From Serratia odorifera (GTDB lineage: Bacteria > Pseudomonadota > Gammaproteobacteria > Enterobacterales > Enterobacteriaceae), in assembly GCF_900635445.1 (NCBI RefSeq), contig NZ_LR134117.1, positions 4,774,001 through 4,838,000 on the forward strand: DNA of 64,000 nucleotides, given 5' to 3'. This document shows positions 1 through 10,084 of the stretch, piece by piece; within the stretch, counting starts at the first letter, position 1; each line of letters starts with the position of its first letter. Both the position numbers and the translations under genes were made by a program. The notes beneath the pieces are model-generated. The model was not told the origin of the DNA, searched no databases, and saw nothing but the letters and a program-made list of their open reading frames with translations.

Positions 1-99
1 TGACCTTCACTTGTGCGCTTCCGGTTGAAGCAAACACTTTTTTTAACAGTATGTTAACCAAGCCTGTAATCACAGGCGTCGGCGACGCAGACACTCCTG

Positions 100-1866
100 A
101 TGAAAAAAACCAGACAGCACCAGCTCACCCAATGGCTTAAGACACAGAGCGCTTTGGCAAAGCGTTGGTTACGCCTTTCCATGTTACTCGGATTGTTCAG
201 CGGCATATTGATTGTCGCACAGGCCTGGCTCCTGGCCGCCCTGCTTCATGCGCTGATCGTCGAACACACGCCACGCGATCAACTGACCCCGTGGTTTATC
301 TGGCTGGTCGCCACTTTTGCGCTGCGGGCGCTGTTGAGCTGGCTGCGCGAACGCGTGGGCTTCCTTTGCGGCCAGGCGATCCGCCAACGGCTACGCCAGC
401 AGGTGCTGGACAAACTCCAACGGCTAGGGCCCGCATGGGTTCAGGGCAAGCCGGCCGGCAGCTGGGCGTCGATCATCATCGAGCAAATCGAGGATATGCA
501 GGATTATTATTCGCGTTATCTGCCGCAAATGTACCTGGCGGTATTCATTCCGTTGCTGATTTTAGTCACCGTACTGCCAATCAACTGGGCCGCCGGGCTG
601 ATTCTGCTGGTCACCGCACCGTTGATTCCGCTGTTTATGGCGTTGGTCGGCATGGGCGCCGCCGACGCCAACCGCCGCAACTTCGTGGCATTGGCGCGCC
701 TGAGCGGCAATTTCCTCGATCGGCTGCGCGGTCTGGACACCCTACGCCTGTTCCACCGCGGGCAGGCAGAAACCGACCATATCGCCAGCGCCTCCGAAGA
801 CTTCCGTCGTCGCACCATGGAGGTTTTGCGCATGGCCTTTCTTTCTTCGGCAGTGCTGGAGTTTTTCGCTTCGCTGTCGATCGCCGTGGTCGCGGTCTAT
901 TTTGGTTTCTCGTACCTGGGCGAGTTGAACTTTGGCAGTTACGGCACTGGCGTCACGCTGTTTGCCGGTTTTCTGGTGCTGATTCTGGCGCCGGAATTCT
1001 TCCAGCCGTTGCGCGATTTGGGCGCGTTCTATCACGCCAAGGCTCAGGCGGTAGGGGCCGCTGAAATGCTGGAAACCTTCCTCAGTGCCGAAGCTGACGG
1101 GATCGGCAACGGCACGCTGACGCTGAATGAGCACGATGCGCTCACGCTGACCGCCGAGCAGTTGGAAATCCTGTCGCCGCAAGGCGTGCTGCTGGCCGGG
1201 CCATTGAGTTTCACCCTGCCGGCCAACCAGCGTATTGCGCTGGTGGGGTTGAGCGGTGCGGGTAAAAGTTCGCTGCTGAATCTGCTGCTCGGCTTCCTGC
1301 CCTATCGCGGCTCGCTGCGCATCAATGGCATCGAATTGCGCGATCTGAACGCGGAAGGCTGGCGACAGCGGCTCGGCTGGGTTGGGCAAAATCCTCATCT
1401 GCCGGCACAGACGCTGCGTGACAACATCCTGCTGGGCAATGCGCAGGCCGATGAACAACAGTTGCAACAGGCGGTAGAACAGGCCTATGTCAATGAGTTC
1501 CTGCCGCAGTTGCCTGATGGTCTGGAGACCGTTCTGGGTGATAGCGCAGCGCGGCTGTCGGTCGGCCAGGCGCAGCGGGTTGCGGTAGCGCGGGCGTTGA
1601 TCAGCCCACGCCAGCTATTATTGCTCGACGAGCCTGCCGCCAGTCTGGACGCCCACAGCGAACGGCTGGTGATGCAGGCGCTCAACGCCGCTTCCCGTCG
1701 GCAAACCACTCTGCTGGTCACCCATCAGTTGGAAGATACCGAAGACTTCGACCAAATTTGGGTAATGGATAACGGACAAATCGTCCAGCAAGGCGATTAC
1801 GCCACGCTGGGCGCCCAATCCGGGCTATTTGCCACCTTGATCGCACACCGCAGCGGGGAGCTATAA
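100..1866 (+). CDS. cydD: CydD, cysteine/glutathione ABC exporter subunit
   Basis: CydD is half of the inner-membrane CydDC exporter, which moves cysteine and glutathione to the periplasm and is needed to assemble cytochrome bd. The 588-residue product has a multi-helix membrane domain (about residues 20-330) and then an ATPase domain with Walker A GLSGAGKSS near 385, signature LSVGQAQ near 485 and Walker B LLLLDEP. Length and sequence match the E. coli protein closely. Its stop lies 2 bp before the cydC start, so the two are surely co-translated. No upstream gene is visible in bases 1-99. Confidence 0.97.
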   Translation: MKKTRQHQLTQWLKTQSALAKRWLRLSMLLGLFSGILIVAQAWLLAALLHALIVEHTPRDQLTPWFIWLVATFALRALLSWLRERVGFLCGQAIRQRLRQQVLDKLQRLGPAWVQGKPAGSWASIIIEQIEDMQDYYSRYLPQMYLAVFIPLLILVTVLPINWAAGLILLVTAPLIPLFMALVGMGAADANRRNFVALARLSGNFLDRLRGLDTLRLFHRGQAETDHIASASEDFRRRTMEVLRMAFLSSAVLEFFASLSIAVVAVYFGFSYLGELNFGSYGTGVTLFAGFLVLILAPEFFQPLRDLGAFYHAKAQAVGAAEMLETFLSAEADGIGNGTLTLNEHDALTLTAEQLEILSPQGVLLAGPLSFTLPANQRIALVGLSGAGKSSLLNLLLGFLPYRGSLRINGIELRDLNAEGWRQRLGWVGQNPHLPAQTLRDNILLGNAQADEQQLQQAVEQAYVNEFLPQLPDGLETVLGDSAARLSVGQAQRVAVARALISPRQLLLLDEPAASLDAHSERLVMQALNAASRRQTTLLVTHQLEDTEDFDQIWVMDNGQIVQQGDYATLGAQSGLFATLIAHRSGEL

Positions 1867-1868
1867 TC

Positions 1869-3590
1869 ATGCGCGTTTTGCTGCCGTTTCTGGCGTTGTA
1901 TCGCCGCCATGCCTTGCTGATGACGCTGGGTATTCTGCTGGCCATCATCACTCTGCTGGCCAGCATCGGCCTGCTGGCGCTGTCCGGCTGGTTCCTTGCC
2001 GCCTCGGCGCTGGCCGGACTGGCCGGGCTGTATACGTTCAACTACATGCTGCCGGCCGCCGGCGTGCGCGGCGCGGCGATTTTCCGCACCGCCGGGCGCT
2101 ATGCCGAACGGCTGGTCAGCCATGACGCCACTTTCCGCGTGCTGTCGCATCTGCGGGTGTTCACCTTTAAAAAGATCCTGCCGCTGTCGCCGGGCGGCAT
2201 GGCCCGTTTCCGCCAGGCGGAGCTGCTGAACCGACTGGTCGCGGACGTTGATACGCTCGATCATCTGTATCTGCGGGTGATTTCGCCGTTGGTAAGCGCC
2301 GCGGTGGTGATCGCCGTAGTGACCTTCGGCCTGAGTTTTATCGACCCCGCGCTGGCATTGACGCTGGGTAGCATTCTGCTGTTGCTGCTGTTACTGGTAC
2401 CGCCGCTGTTTTATCGCCTCGGTAAACCGATTGGCGGTGAACTGACCGCCTTGCGCAGCCAGTACCGCACCGATCTCACCGCCTGGCTGCAAGGCCAGGC
2501 TGAACTGGTGGTATTCGGCGCGGTGCAGCGTTTCCGCGCGGCGTTGACCACCACCGAACGCCATTGGCAACGTCGTCAATGGCAGCAGGCCTCGCTGGGC
2601 GGCAAGGCGCAGGCGCTGATGATCCTGGCCAGCGGCGTGACCGTTACCCTGCTGCTGTGGCTGGCCGCCAACGGCGTGGGCGGCAATAACCAACCCGGCG
2701 CGCTGATCGCATTGTTCGTCTTCACTGCGCTGGCCTGTTTTGAAGCGTTGATGCCGGTGGCCGGTGCCTTTCAGCACCTGGGCCAGGTCATCGCTTCCGC
2801 CACCCGCGTCAAGCAGTTGATCGATCAGCAGCCAGAGGTGATTTTCCCAAATCACGGGCCGCAGGCAAAAGACAGCGCCGCGCTAAGCCTGCAACAGCTC
2901 TGCTTCAGCTACCCGCAGCAACCGCAGCCGGTGCTGCGTAACGTGGCATTGCAGGTGGCAGCCGGCGAACATATCGCCCTGCTGGGGCGAACCGGCTGTG
3001 GTAAATCAACGCTGCTGCAACTGCTGACCCGCGCCTGGAACGCCGACAGCGGTGAAATATTGCTGAACGGCCAGCCGTTGGCCAGCTACGCTGAAGACAC
3101 GCTGCGCGCCATGACCAGCGTCGTCAGCCAGCGTGTACACGTATTCAGCAGCACCCTGCGTGAAAACCTGCTGCTGGCGGCACCAGACGCAGACGATGCC
3201 GCGCTGAAAACGGTGCTGGAACAGGTAGGTCTGGGAAAACTGTTGGAAAATGACGGGTTGAACGCCTGGCTGGGCGAAGGCGGTCGTCAGCTTTCCGGCG
3301 GCGAGCAACGCCGTCTGGGCGTCGCCCGTGCGCTACTGCATCCGGCGCCGTTACTGTTGCTTGATGAGCCGACCGAGGGCCTGGATGCGGAAACCGAGCA
3401 GCAGATCCTGGCGCTGCTGCGCCTGCATTGTCAGGGCAGGACGCTGATTCTGGTCACCCATCGCCTGTACGGTCTGGAGCATATGGACCGCATCTGCGTG
3501 ATGGACGGCGGGCAGATTGTTGAACAGGGAAACCATGCTACCCTGCTGCGGCTGCAAGGTCGTTACGCCCAATTCCGGCAACGTATCTGA
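1869..3590 (+). CDS. cydC: CydC, cysteine/glutathione ABC exporter subunit
   Basis: This is the partner of CydD in the heterodimeric thiol exporter. The 573-residue product has an N-terminal six-helix transmembrane region and a C-terminal nucleotide-binding domain: Walker A GRTGCGKST near residue 375, signature LSGGEQ near 475 and Walker B LLLLDEPTEGLDA. It follows cydD after 2 bp and is followed 30 bp later by aat, the same cydDC-aat order as in E. coli. The frame is intact. Confidence 0.97.
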   Translation: MRVLLPFLALYRRHALLMTLGILLAIITLLASIGLLALSGWFLAASALAGLAGLYTFNYMLPAAGVRGAAIFRTAGRYAERLVSHDATFRVLSHLRVFTFKKILPLSPGGMARFRQAELLNRLVADVDTLDHLYLRVISPLVSAAVVIAVVTFGLSFIDPALALTLGSILLLLLLLVPPLFYRLGKPIGGELTALRSQYRTDLTAWLQGQAELVVFGAVQRFRAALTTTERHWQRRQWQQASLGGKAQALMILASGVTVTLLLWLAANGVGGNNQPGALIALFVFTALACFEALMPVAGAFQHLGQVIASATRVKQLIDQQPEVIFPNHGPQAKDSAALSLQQLCFSYPQQPQPVLRNVALQVAAGEHIALLGRTGCGKSTLLQLLTRAWNADSGEILLNGQPLASYAEDTLRAMTSVVSQRVHVFSSTLRENLLLAAPDADDAALKTVLEQVGLGKLLENDGLNAWLGEGGRQLSGGEQRRLGVARALLHPAPLLLLDEPTEGLDAETEQQILALLRLHCQGRTLILVTHRLYGLEHMDRICVMDGGQIVEQGNHATLLRLQGRYAQFRQRI

Positions 3591-3620
3591 TTCGCGCTGT
3601 ACAGGCCGCTAAGGAGATTT

Positions 3621-4346
3621 ATGCGTATCGTCAAGCTCTCGTCGCATTCACTGGCGTTCCCTTCGCCAGAGGCCGCGCTGCGCGATCCCAACGGGCTGTT
3701 GGCCATCGGCGGCGACCTGAGCGCGCCACGGCTATTGGCGGCCTATCAGCGCGGCATCTTCCCCTGGTATTCGCCGGGGGAGGCAATTCTGTGGTGGTCA
3801 CCGGATCCGCGCGCGGTGCTGTTCCCTGACGAACGCCACCTCAGCCGCAGTTTCAAGCGCTTCCTGCGCGGCAACCCTTTTCGCATTACCCTGAACCATA
3901 ATTTTTCCGCCGTGATCGCCGCCTGCGCCGAACGGCCGCTCGAAGGCACCTGGATCGGCCCGGAAGTGCAACGCGCCTATCTTCAGTTGCACCAGCTCGG
4001 CCATGCGCATTCGGTTGAGGTATGGCAAGGCGAACAACTGGTCGGCGGCATGTACGGCGTGGCGCAGGGCGCGCTGTTTTGCGGTGAATCGATGTTCAGC
4101 CGCACTGACAACGCCTCGAAATGCGCATTGATGGCCTTTTGCCAGCATTTTTCAGCTTTCGGCGGTGAATTGATTGACTGTCAGGTGCTTAACGCGCACA
4201 CTTCCCGGCTTGGCGCACGCGAAATCCCTCGCCGCCAATTTTTGCAGCAGCTCAGTTACCTTCAGCGCCGGACGTTAGCCTCGGAGTGCTGGATGCCGCA
4301 AGCGTTACCCCCACAGCAGGTTGAACCACCCTCCCCAACAAACTAA
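3621..4346 (+). CDS. aat: Aat, leucyl/phenylalanyl-tRNA-protein transferase
   Basis: Aat transfers Leu or Phe from aminoacyl-tRNA to proteins with N-terminal Lys or Arg, creating an N-degron. The 241-residue product shows family hallmarks: FPWYSPGEAILWWSPDPRAVL near residue 48, EGTWIG near 108, GEQLVGGMYGVAQG near 138 and FCGESMFS near 155. A clear AAGGAG ribosome site precedes the ATG. The adaptor ClpS, which delivers such N-degron substrates to ClpAP, lies 2.8 kb away, so three parts of the N-end rule pathway share this segment. Confidence 0.97.
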   Translation: MRIVKLSSHSLAFPSPEAALRDPNGLLAIGGDLSAPRLLAAYQRGIFPWYSPGEAILWWSPDPRAVLFPDERHLSRSFKRFLRGNPFRITLNHNFSAVIAACAERPLEGTWIGPEVQRAYLQLHQLGHAHSVEVWQGEQLVGGMYGVAQGALFCGESMFSRTDNASKCALMAFCQHFSAFGGELIDCQVLNAHTSRLGAREIPRRQFLQQLSYLQRRTLASECWMPQALPPQQVEPPSPTN

Positions 4347-4381
4347 TTTTGCGGAAACGGTGCAATGTTCACCGACACTTC

Positions 4382-4410
4382 TTTACATAATGTGGGTTTT
4401 TCGGCATTAT
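4382..4410 (+). promoter_or_regulatory. candidate sigma-70 promoter for infA
   Basis: A TTTACA hexamer is followed after 17 bp by CATTAT, 42 bp before the infA ATG. The -35 matches consensus at 5 of 6 positions and the -10 at 4 of 6. This is seen by eye only. Transcription could also come from aat upstream. Confidence 0.35.
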
Positions 4411-4452
4411 CTTGCCGGTTAAAAACTAAGGTAGTTACACCTAGAGGATTCG

Positions 4453-4671
4453 ATGGCCAAAGAAGACAATATTGAAATGCAGGGCACCGTTCTTGATACG
4501 CTGCCGAACACCATGTTCCGCGTTGAATTGGAAAACGGGCACGTGGTAACCGCTCATATCTCCGGTAAAATGCGTAAAAACTATATCCGCATCCTGACGG
4601 GCGACAAAGTCACTGTAGAGCTGACCCCGTACGACCTGAGCAAAGGCCGCATTGTCTTCCGTAGCCGTTAA
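4453..4671 (+). CDS. infA: translation initiation factor IF-1
   Basis: The 72-residue S1-like OB-fold protein binds the ribosomal A site during initiation. The sequence is the near-invariant enterobacterial IF-1, beginning MAKEDNIEMQGTVLDTLPN and ending GRIVFRSR. An AGAGGA ribosome site precedes the ATG. A hairpin with two 8-bp arms (4683-4701) lies just after the stop, and a strong terminator lies at 4831-4858. The serW tRNA gene found between infA and clpA in E. coli is not present here. Confidence 0.98.
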   Translation: MAKEDNIEMQGTVLDTLPNTMFRVELENGHVVTAHISGKMRKNYIRILTGDKVTVELTPYDLSKGRIVFRSR

Positions 4672-4830
4672 TCGGCTAACTGGTCGCCAGTCGCTGGCGA
4701 CACCGAGGATGTAAATCCCTCCGGAGCCCTTTCCGTTTATCCCCGCCGCAACGTTCATTACCCCGTTGGTCGTGCGTAGGTAAACTGAGAGGGCTCGCCT
4801 ATTTGTGCCGTACGCGAATTGCACGCGTAA

Positions 4831-4858
4831 AAAAAGCGATGCCAAAGCATCGCTTTTT
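4831..4858. terminator. bidirectional terminator between infA and clpA
   Basis: A perfect 12-bp stem (AAAAAGCGATGC paired with GCATCGCTTTTT) encloses a 4-base CAAA loop, with A and T runs on the two sides. It can end both the infA transcript and the converging clpSA transcript. Confidence 0.85.
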
Positions 4859-4878
4859 GTTATTTAACCCAGCGGCAA

Positions 4879-7155
4879 TCAATGCACGCCTTCGTCCGCC
4901 TTGCGTTTTTGCGCACTGAGGAAATGGTAGGTCAGCTTCTGGGTTTCCTTGTCCAGCTCGACCTTCACCGATCCTCCCTCCACCAGCGAACCAAACAGCA
5001 ATTCGTTGGCCAACGGTTTCTTCAGGTTTTCCTGCATCACACGCGCCATCGGACGAGCACCCATCGCACGATCGTAGCCCTTCACCGACAGCCAGTCGCG
5101 TGCGTCGTCGCTGACTTCCAGCGATACCCCCTTCGCATCCAGCTGCGCCTGCAGTTCGACGATAAACTTGTCGACAACCTGCTGGATAACCGCAGTGGAC
5201 AGATGGTTGAACCAGATAATGTTGTCCAGACGGTTACGGAATTCCGGCGTGAACACTTTCTTGATTTCTTCCATCGCGTCGGTACTGTTGTCCTGCTCGA
5301 TCAGGCCGATCGACTTGCGTTCGGTCTCACGCACGCCGGCGTTGGTGGTCATCACCAGGATCACGTTGCGGAAATCCGCCTTGCGGCCGTTATTATCGGT
5401 CAGCGTTCCGTTGTCCATCACCTGCAGCAGCAGGTTGAACACGTCCGGATGCGCCTTTTCGATTTCGTCCAGCAGCACCACCGAATGCGGATGCTTGATG
5501 ACCGCATCGGTCAGCAAACCGCCCTGATCGTAACCGACATAGCCCGGAGGTGCGCCAATCAGACGGCTGACGGTATGCCGTTCCATATATTCGGACATAT
5601 CAAAGCGCAGCAGCTCAATGTCCAGCGCCTTCGCCAATTGTACCGTGACTTCGGTTTTACCGACGCCGGTCGGACCGGCAAACAGGAAGGAACCGACCGG
5701 TTTGCGCTCGTGCCCCAGGCCTGCGCGGCTCATCTTGATCGCTTCGGTCAATGCCTCGATCGCAGGATCCTGGCCAAACACCAGCATCTTCAGACGATCG
5801 CCCAGGTTTTTCAGCACGTCGCGATCGCTCGCAGAGACGGTTTTCTCCGGGATACGCGCAATACGCGCCACCACAGATTCAATGTCCGCCACGTTAACGG
5901 TTTTCTTGCGCTTGCTGACCGGCATCAGACGGCTACGCGCGCCGGCTTCATCGATCACGTCAATCGCCTTGTCCGGCAAATGACGATCGTTGATGTACTT
6001 CACCGACAGCTCAACGGCCGCCCGCACCGCTTTGGCGGTGTAACGCACGTCGTGGTGCGCTTCATATTTGGTCTTCAGGCCATTGATGATCTGGACGGTT
6101 TCTTCCGCCGTCGGCTCGGTAATGTCGATTTTCTGGAAGCGACGAGCCAGCGCCCGGTCCTTTTCGAAAATATTGCTGAATTCCTGATAGGTGGTCGAAC
6201 CGATCACCCGGATCTTGCCGCTCGACAACAGCGGTTTGATCAGGTTGGCGGCGTCAACCTGCCCACCGGAAGCGGCACCGGCGCCGATAATGGTATGGAT
6301 TTCGTCAATAAACAGAATGCTGTTCTGATCCTGCTCCAACTGCTTGAGCAGGGCTTTGAAACGTTTTTCGAAGTCGCCGCGGTATTTGGTACCCGCCAAC
6401 AGCGAACCGATATCCAGCGAATACAGCGTACAGTCTGCCATCACTTCCGGCACGTCGCCCTGCACGATACGCCACGCCAGCCCCTCGGCGATGGCCGTTT
6501 TACCGACGCCCGACTCCCCCACCAGCAGCGGGTTGTTTTTACGACGGCGGCACAGCACCTGAATCGCGCGTTCCAGTTCGCGGTCGCGGCCAATCAGCGG
6601 GTCGATCCCGCCCACGCGGGCCAGCTGATTGAGGTTGGTGGTGAAGTTTTCCATACGGTCTTCCCCTCCGGACTGCTCTTCGTTTACCGGGTTCTCCGCG
6701 TTCGGTGCCTGGCCCGGCTCGTCTTTACGTGTGCCATGAGAAATGAAGTTCACCACGTCAAGACGGCTGACGTCGTGTTTGCGCAGCAGGTAAGCCGCCT
6801 GTGATTCCTGCTCGCTGAAAATCGCCACCAGCACGTTGGCACCGGAAACTTCACTACGGCCGGAAGATTGTACATGGAAGACCGCACGCTGGAGTACGCG
6901 CTGGAAGCTGAGCGTCGGCTGTGTGTCGCGCTCTTCTTCGCTGGCGGGCAGCGTTGGCGTGGTCTGTTCGATAAAGGCTTCCAGTTCCTGACGCAATGCC
7001 GCCAGATCCACCGTACATGCCTCGAGCGCTTCACGCGCGGCAGGGTTGCTGAGTAACGCCAGCAACAGGTGCTCCACGGTCATAAACTCGTGTCTGTGCT
7101 CACGCGCCCTGGCGAAAGCCATGTTGAGACTGAGTTCCAGTTCTTGATTGAGCAT
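4879..7155 (-). CDS. clpA: ClpA, ATPase/unfoldase subunit of ClpAP protease
   Basis: ClpA is an AAA+ unfoldase that threads substrates into ClpP. The 758-residue product starts MLNQELELSLN. An upstream extension of the open frame has no support, while GGGGAGG sits correctly before this ATG. Features seen: Clp N-domain (1-150), first AAA+ with Walker A GESGVGKT near 214 and DEIHT, second AAA+ with GPTGVGKT near 495 and DEIEKAH, and a C-terminal ClpB-D2-like part. It lies 26 bp downstream of clpS as in relatives. A 640-residue open frame on the opposite strand is a shadow of this gene. Confidence 0.97.
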   Translation of the reverse strand: MLNQELELSLNMAFARAREHRHEFMTVEHLLLALLSNPAAREALEACTVDLAALRQELEAFIEQTTPTLPASEEERDTQPTLSFQRVLQRAVFHVQSSGRSEVSGANVLVAIFSEQESQAAYLLRKHDVSRLDVVNFISHGTRKDEPGQAPNAENPVNEEQSGGEDRMENFTTNLNQLARVGGIDPLIGRDRELERAIQVLCRRRKNNPLLVGESGVGKTAIAEGLAWRIVQGDVPEVMADCTLYSLDIGSLLAGTKYRGDFEKRFKALLKQLEQDQNSILFIDEIHTIIGAGAASGGQVDAANLIKPLLSSGKIRVIGSTTYQEFSNIFEKDRALARRFQKIDITEPTAEETVQIINGLKTKYEAHHDVRYTAKAVRAAVELSVKYINDRHLPDKAIDVIDEAGARSRLMPVSKRKKTVNVADIESVVARIARIPEKTVSASDRDVLKNLGDRLKMLVFGQDPAIEALTEAIKMSRAGLGHERKPVGSFLFAGPTGVGKTEVTVQLAKALDIELLRFDMSEYMERHTVSRLIGAPPGYVGYDQGGLLTDAVIKHPHSVVLLDEIEKAHPDVFNLLLQVMDNGTLTDNNGRKADFRNVILVMTTNAGVRETERKSIGLIEQDNSTDAMEEIKKVFTPEFRNRLDNIIWFNHLSTAVIQQVVDKFIVELQAQLDAKGVSLEVSDDARDWLSVKGYDRAMGARPMARVMQENLKKPLANELLFGSLVEGGSVKVELDKETQKLTYHFLSAQKRKADEGVH

Positions 7156-7181
7156 AAGCACCTCCCCAATAAATCGCCTGT

Positions 7182-7502
7182 TCAGGCTTTTTCCAGCGTA
7201 CAAAGCAACGGATGCTCGTTCTCCCTTGCGTACCGGTTCACATGGACGACTTTGGTCTCCGCCACCTCGGCGGTGAATACCCCGCAAATCGCCTTGCCTT
7301 GATAGTGGACCGTGAGCATCAGTTGCGTTGCGCGTTCAATATCATAAGAAAAGAACTTTTGCAGAACGTCAATCACAAATTCCATCGGTGTGTAATCGTC
7401 GTTGTTAAGTATAACTTTATACATTGACGGCGGTTTTACCGCATCGATTTGTTTTTCTTCGGCTAAGTGTTCAAAATTTAGCCAGTCGTTGTTATTGCCC
7501 AT
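7182..7502 (-). CDS. clpS: ClpS, adaptor of ClpAP
   Basis: ClpS binds the ClpA N-domain and delivers N-end-rule substrates. The 106-residue product starting MGNNNDWLNFEH has the usual flexible N-terminus and the core YKVILNNDDYTPMEFVIDVL, with the ligand-pocket Asn-Asp-Asp and the later VHYQGKAICG. A start 19 codons further upstream is open but not conserved. clpS and clpA form an operon, and cspD is divergent. Confidence 0.96.
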   Translation of the reverse strand: MGNNNDWLNFEHLAEEKQIDAVKPPSMYKVILNNDDYTPMEFVIDVLQKFFSYDIERATQLMLTVHYQGKAICGVFTAEVAETKVVHVNRYARENEHPLLCTLEKA

Positions 7503-7835
7503 CGCTGCTCGTCTTCTCTTGTGTACCCTCAGATATGGGGTCGCGTTCAGGTTATTCAAACGGGGATCGTTACTATTTTATCATCTTCGGTCGTATTGTG
7601 CCGCTGCGAGACCGTCGCTGAAATCACTGATATTTTGTTACCAAAGCATGTCAATAGCGTTACCTGCTTCAAACTTTGGTGAACTGCTGCCGCCCGACAA
7701 AAGCCGATCGCTTGACGTGATGATCATTTGCTCTAGAGTGTAAATTCGTGAGCTGTTGGTCTTTTAACCACTGCGCGCTCACCAGAAATCAGTTATTCAT
7801 CTCACTTAAAATAGCGTTGCGAGGGATGTAGAAGC

Positions 7836-8056
7836 ATGGAGACGGGTACTGTTAAATGGTTCAACAACGCCAAGGGTTTCGGTTTTATCTGCCCTGAAGG
7901 CGGCGGCGAAGATATTTTCGCACATTATTCGACAATCAAGATGGATGGCTACAGAACGTTGAAGGCGGGCCAACAGGTCAGGTTTGACGTACATCAAGGC
8001 CCAAAGGAAACCATGCGAGTCTTATTGTGCCCCTGGAAAGCGAGGCGCTGGCCTGA
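7836..8056 (+). CDS. cspD: CspD, cold-shock-like replication inhibitor (frameshifted copy)
   Basis: CspD is a stationary-phase single-stranded-DNA-binding protein that inhibits replication. The start METGTVKWFNNAKGFGFI carries RNP1, and DIFAHYS carries RNP2. At 8006-8007 a base is missing from what should be a GGG run. As written, the frame continues into unrelated sequence to 8117. Restoring one G gives GPKGNHASLIVP and a stop at 8054-8056, so 73 residues, the normal CspD length. The divergent position from clpS matches E. coli. The indel is probably a sequencing error. Confidence 0.9.
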
Positions 8057-8095
8057 ACGTTTCCCGCAGAAGCAGTCGATCTGCAATGCCATGTC

Positions 8096-8128
8096 AAAAA
8101 TGCCAGCCGCCGTATGACTGGCATTTTT
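8096..8128. terminator. bidirectional terminator between cspD and macB
   Basis: AAAAATGCCAG pairs with CTGGCATTTTT around an 11-base loop, ending in a T run on each strand. It separates the convergent cspD and macAB transcripts. Confidence 0.8.
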
Positions 8129-8138
8129 ATTTACTCTA

Positions 8139-10084
8139 TTACTCGCGCGCCAATGCGTCAATCGGGTTCAGACGCGCAGCATTACGCGCCGGCAGATAGC
8201 CAAACACCACGCCGATGCCGGTCGAGCAGGCAAACGCGCTCACCAACGCCGCCGGCGGGAAACTGATCTGCCAGCCAGGCAGCACCAATTGCACCAGCAG
8301 CCCAATGGCTAATGACAGCATTATCCCCAACGCCCGCCTACCAGACACACCAATACCGCTTCTATCAGAAACTGTTGCAATACGTCGCCGGATCGGGCGC
8401 CAACCGCCATGCGGATACCGATTTCACGCGTGCGTTCAGTGACCGACACCAGCATGATATTCATCACCCCAATGCCGCCGACCACCAGCGAAATCACCGC
8501 CACCAGCGTCAGGAACAGTTGCAGCGTACGGGTGGTCTTCTCTGCGGTTTGCACCAGGCTGTCCATGTTGTAGGTGAAGAAGTCTTTTTTACCGTGCCGC
8601 AGCGTCAGCAGGCGCGTCAACTGCTGCTCGGCTTCCTGACTGTTGTAGCCCTCACGTATGCGCACGGTGATCGAATCAAAATAGGCGTTGCCCATCAGGC
8701 GATTGGCCATGGTGCTATACGGTATCCAGATGCTGAGGGTTTTGCTGCTGCCAAACATCGACTGTTTTTGCTGCGCCACGCCAATCACCGTCGCCGGCAT
8801 ATTACCAACCAGAATCACTTCGCCGATGACGTTACGGCTATGCGGAAATAGCCTTCGCCGGGTATTTTCGTCGATCACCGCGATCTGCGCCTGCGATTGC
8901 AGCTGCAGCGCGTCGATCCCCGTCCCCTGGCTGAAGCCCATGCCGTATACGCGGAAATATTGCTCGCTGACGCCGTTGACGTTGGCCGCCACGTCGACGT
9001 TGCCAAAGCGCAACCGCATGCTGCTGCCAATGGATGGCGACAGCGCGCTGACATACGGCTGTTCGCGTAGCGCATCGAGATCGTCATACTTCAGCGATTG
9101 GCGGTAAGTGGGATCGTCGTCGCCGAAATCCTTGCCAGGATAGATATCAACGGTGTTGGTGCCGATGGATTTGATATCCGCCAGCACCATTTGTTTGGCG
9201 GCATCGCCAATCACCAGGATCGACACCACCGACGCAATGCCGATGATGATGCCGAGCATGGTCAGCGCGGTACGCATCTTGTTGGCCGCCATCGCGCGCC
9301 AGGCCATTACCAGCGCCTCGCGAAACCGCCCGCCAATCTGCTGCCAGGACGGCGCCGGCGTGGCGAGTTCCAGCGCCTTGGCCTGCGGCCGCTCTGCCGA
9401 CACCGGTCGAGAGTCGGCGATGATTTCGCCGTCGCGGATTTCGATGATCCGTTCCGCCTGCTGCGCCACCGCCGGATCGTGGGTTACGATGATCACCGTA
9501 TGCCCCTGTTCACGCAGCTGCTTGAGGATCGCCATCACCTCTTCGCCGGAGTGGCTGTCGAGCGCGCCGGTCGGCTCATCCGCCAGTATCACCTGTCCGC
9601 CGTTCATCAATGCACGGGCAATACTGACACGCTGTTGTTGGCCGCCGGAAAGCTGGCTTGGCCGATAATTGACGCGCTCCGCCAGCCCCAGCCGCCGCAA
9701 CAGCGCCTCCGCCCGTTCGCGGCGCGCCGCCTTGCCCAGTCCGGCATACACCGCCGGCACCTCGACATTGTGCGAGGCGCTGAGGTGCGGCAGCAAATGA
9801 TAGCGCTGGAAGATAAAACCGAAGTGCTCGCGCCGCAACGCCGCCAGCGCATCGCCGTCAAGCGTGGCCACATCCTGCCCGGCCACCCGATAGGTACCGG
9901 CGCTCGGCTGGTCCAGACAACCAAGGATATTCATCAGCGTCGACTTGCCGGAGCCGGAAGCGCCCATAATCGCCACCATTTCACCGGCGTCGATGCTCAG
10001 CGACACGTCCTTCAGCACGTCCACCGTCTGCTCGCCGGATTGATAGCTGCGCCGAATGCCGTGAAGTTCCAACAAGCTCGCCAT
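8139..10084 (-). CDS. macB: MacB, macrolide/enterotoxin efflux ABC ATPase-permease (frameshift)
   Basis: MacB is the inner-membrane part of the MacAB-TolC pump. The N-terminal ATPase has Walker A GASGSGKST near residue 42, LSGGQQQRVSIARAL and ADEPTGALD. A membrane helix follows near 275, then a large periplasmic domain and three C-terminal helices. One base is missing in the C-run at 8333-8335, so the frame stops after CLVGG. Restoring it continues into ALGIMLSLAIG to the terminal DPIDALARE-like end (LNPIDALARE), giving 648 residues, as in E. coli. It starts in the last base region of macA with overlapping codons. Confidence 0.93.

Noticed and set aside
4882..6804. 640-codon open frame on the plus strand opposite clpA
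   Set aside because: It is a complete shadow of clpA, with low-complexity His/Gln/Arg-rich translation and no ribosome site. GC-rich codon bias of clpA explains it.
7155..7287. Longer ClpA with 44 extra N-terminal residues
   Set aside because: The extension overlaps the clpS end, is not conserved, and GGGGAGG fits the MLNQELEL start.
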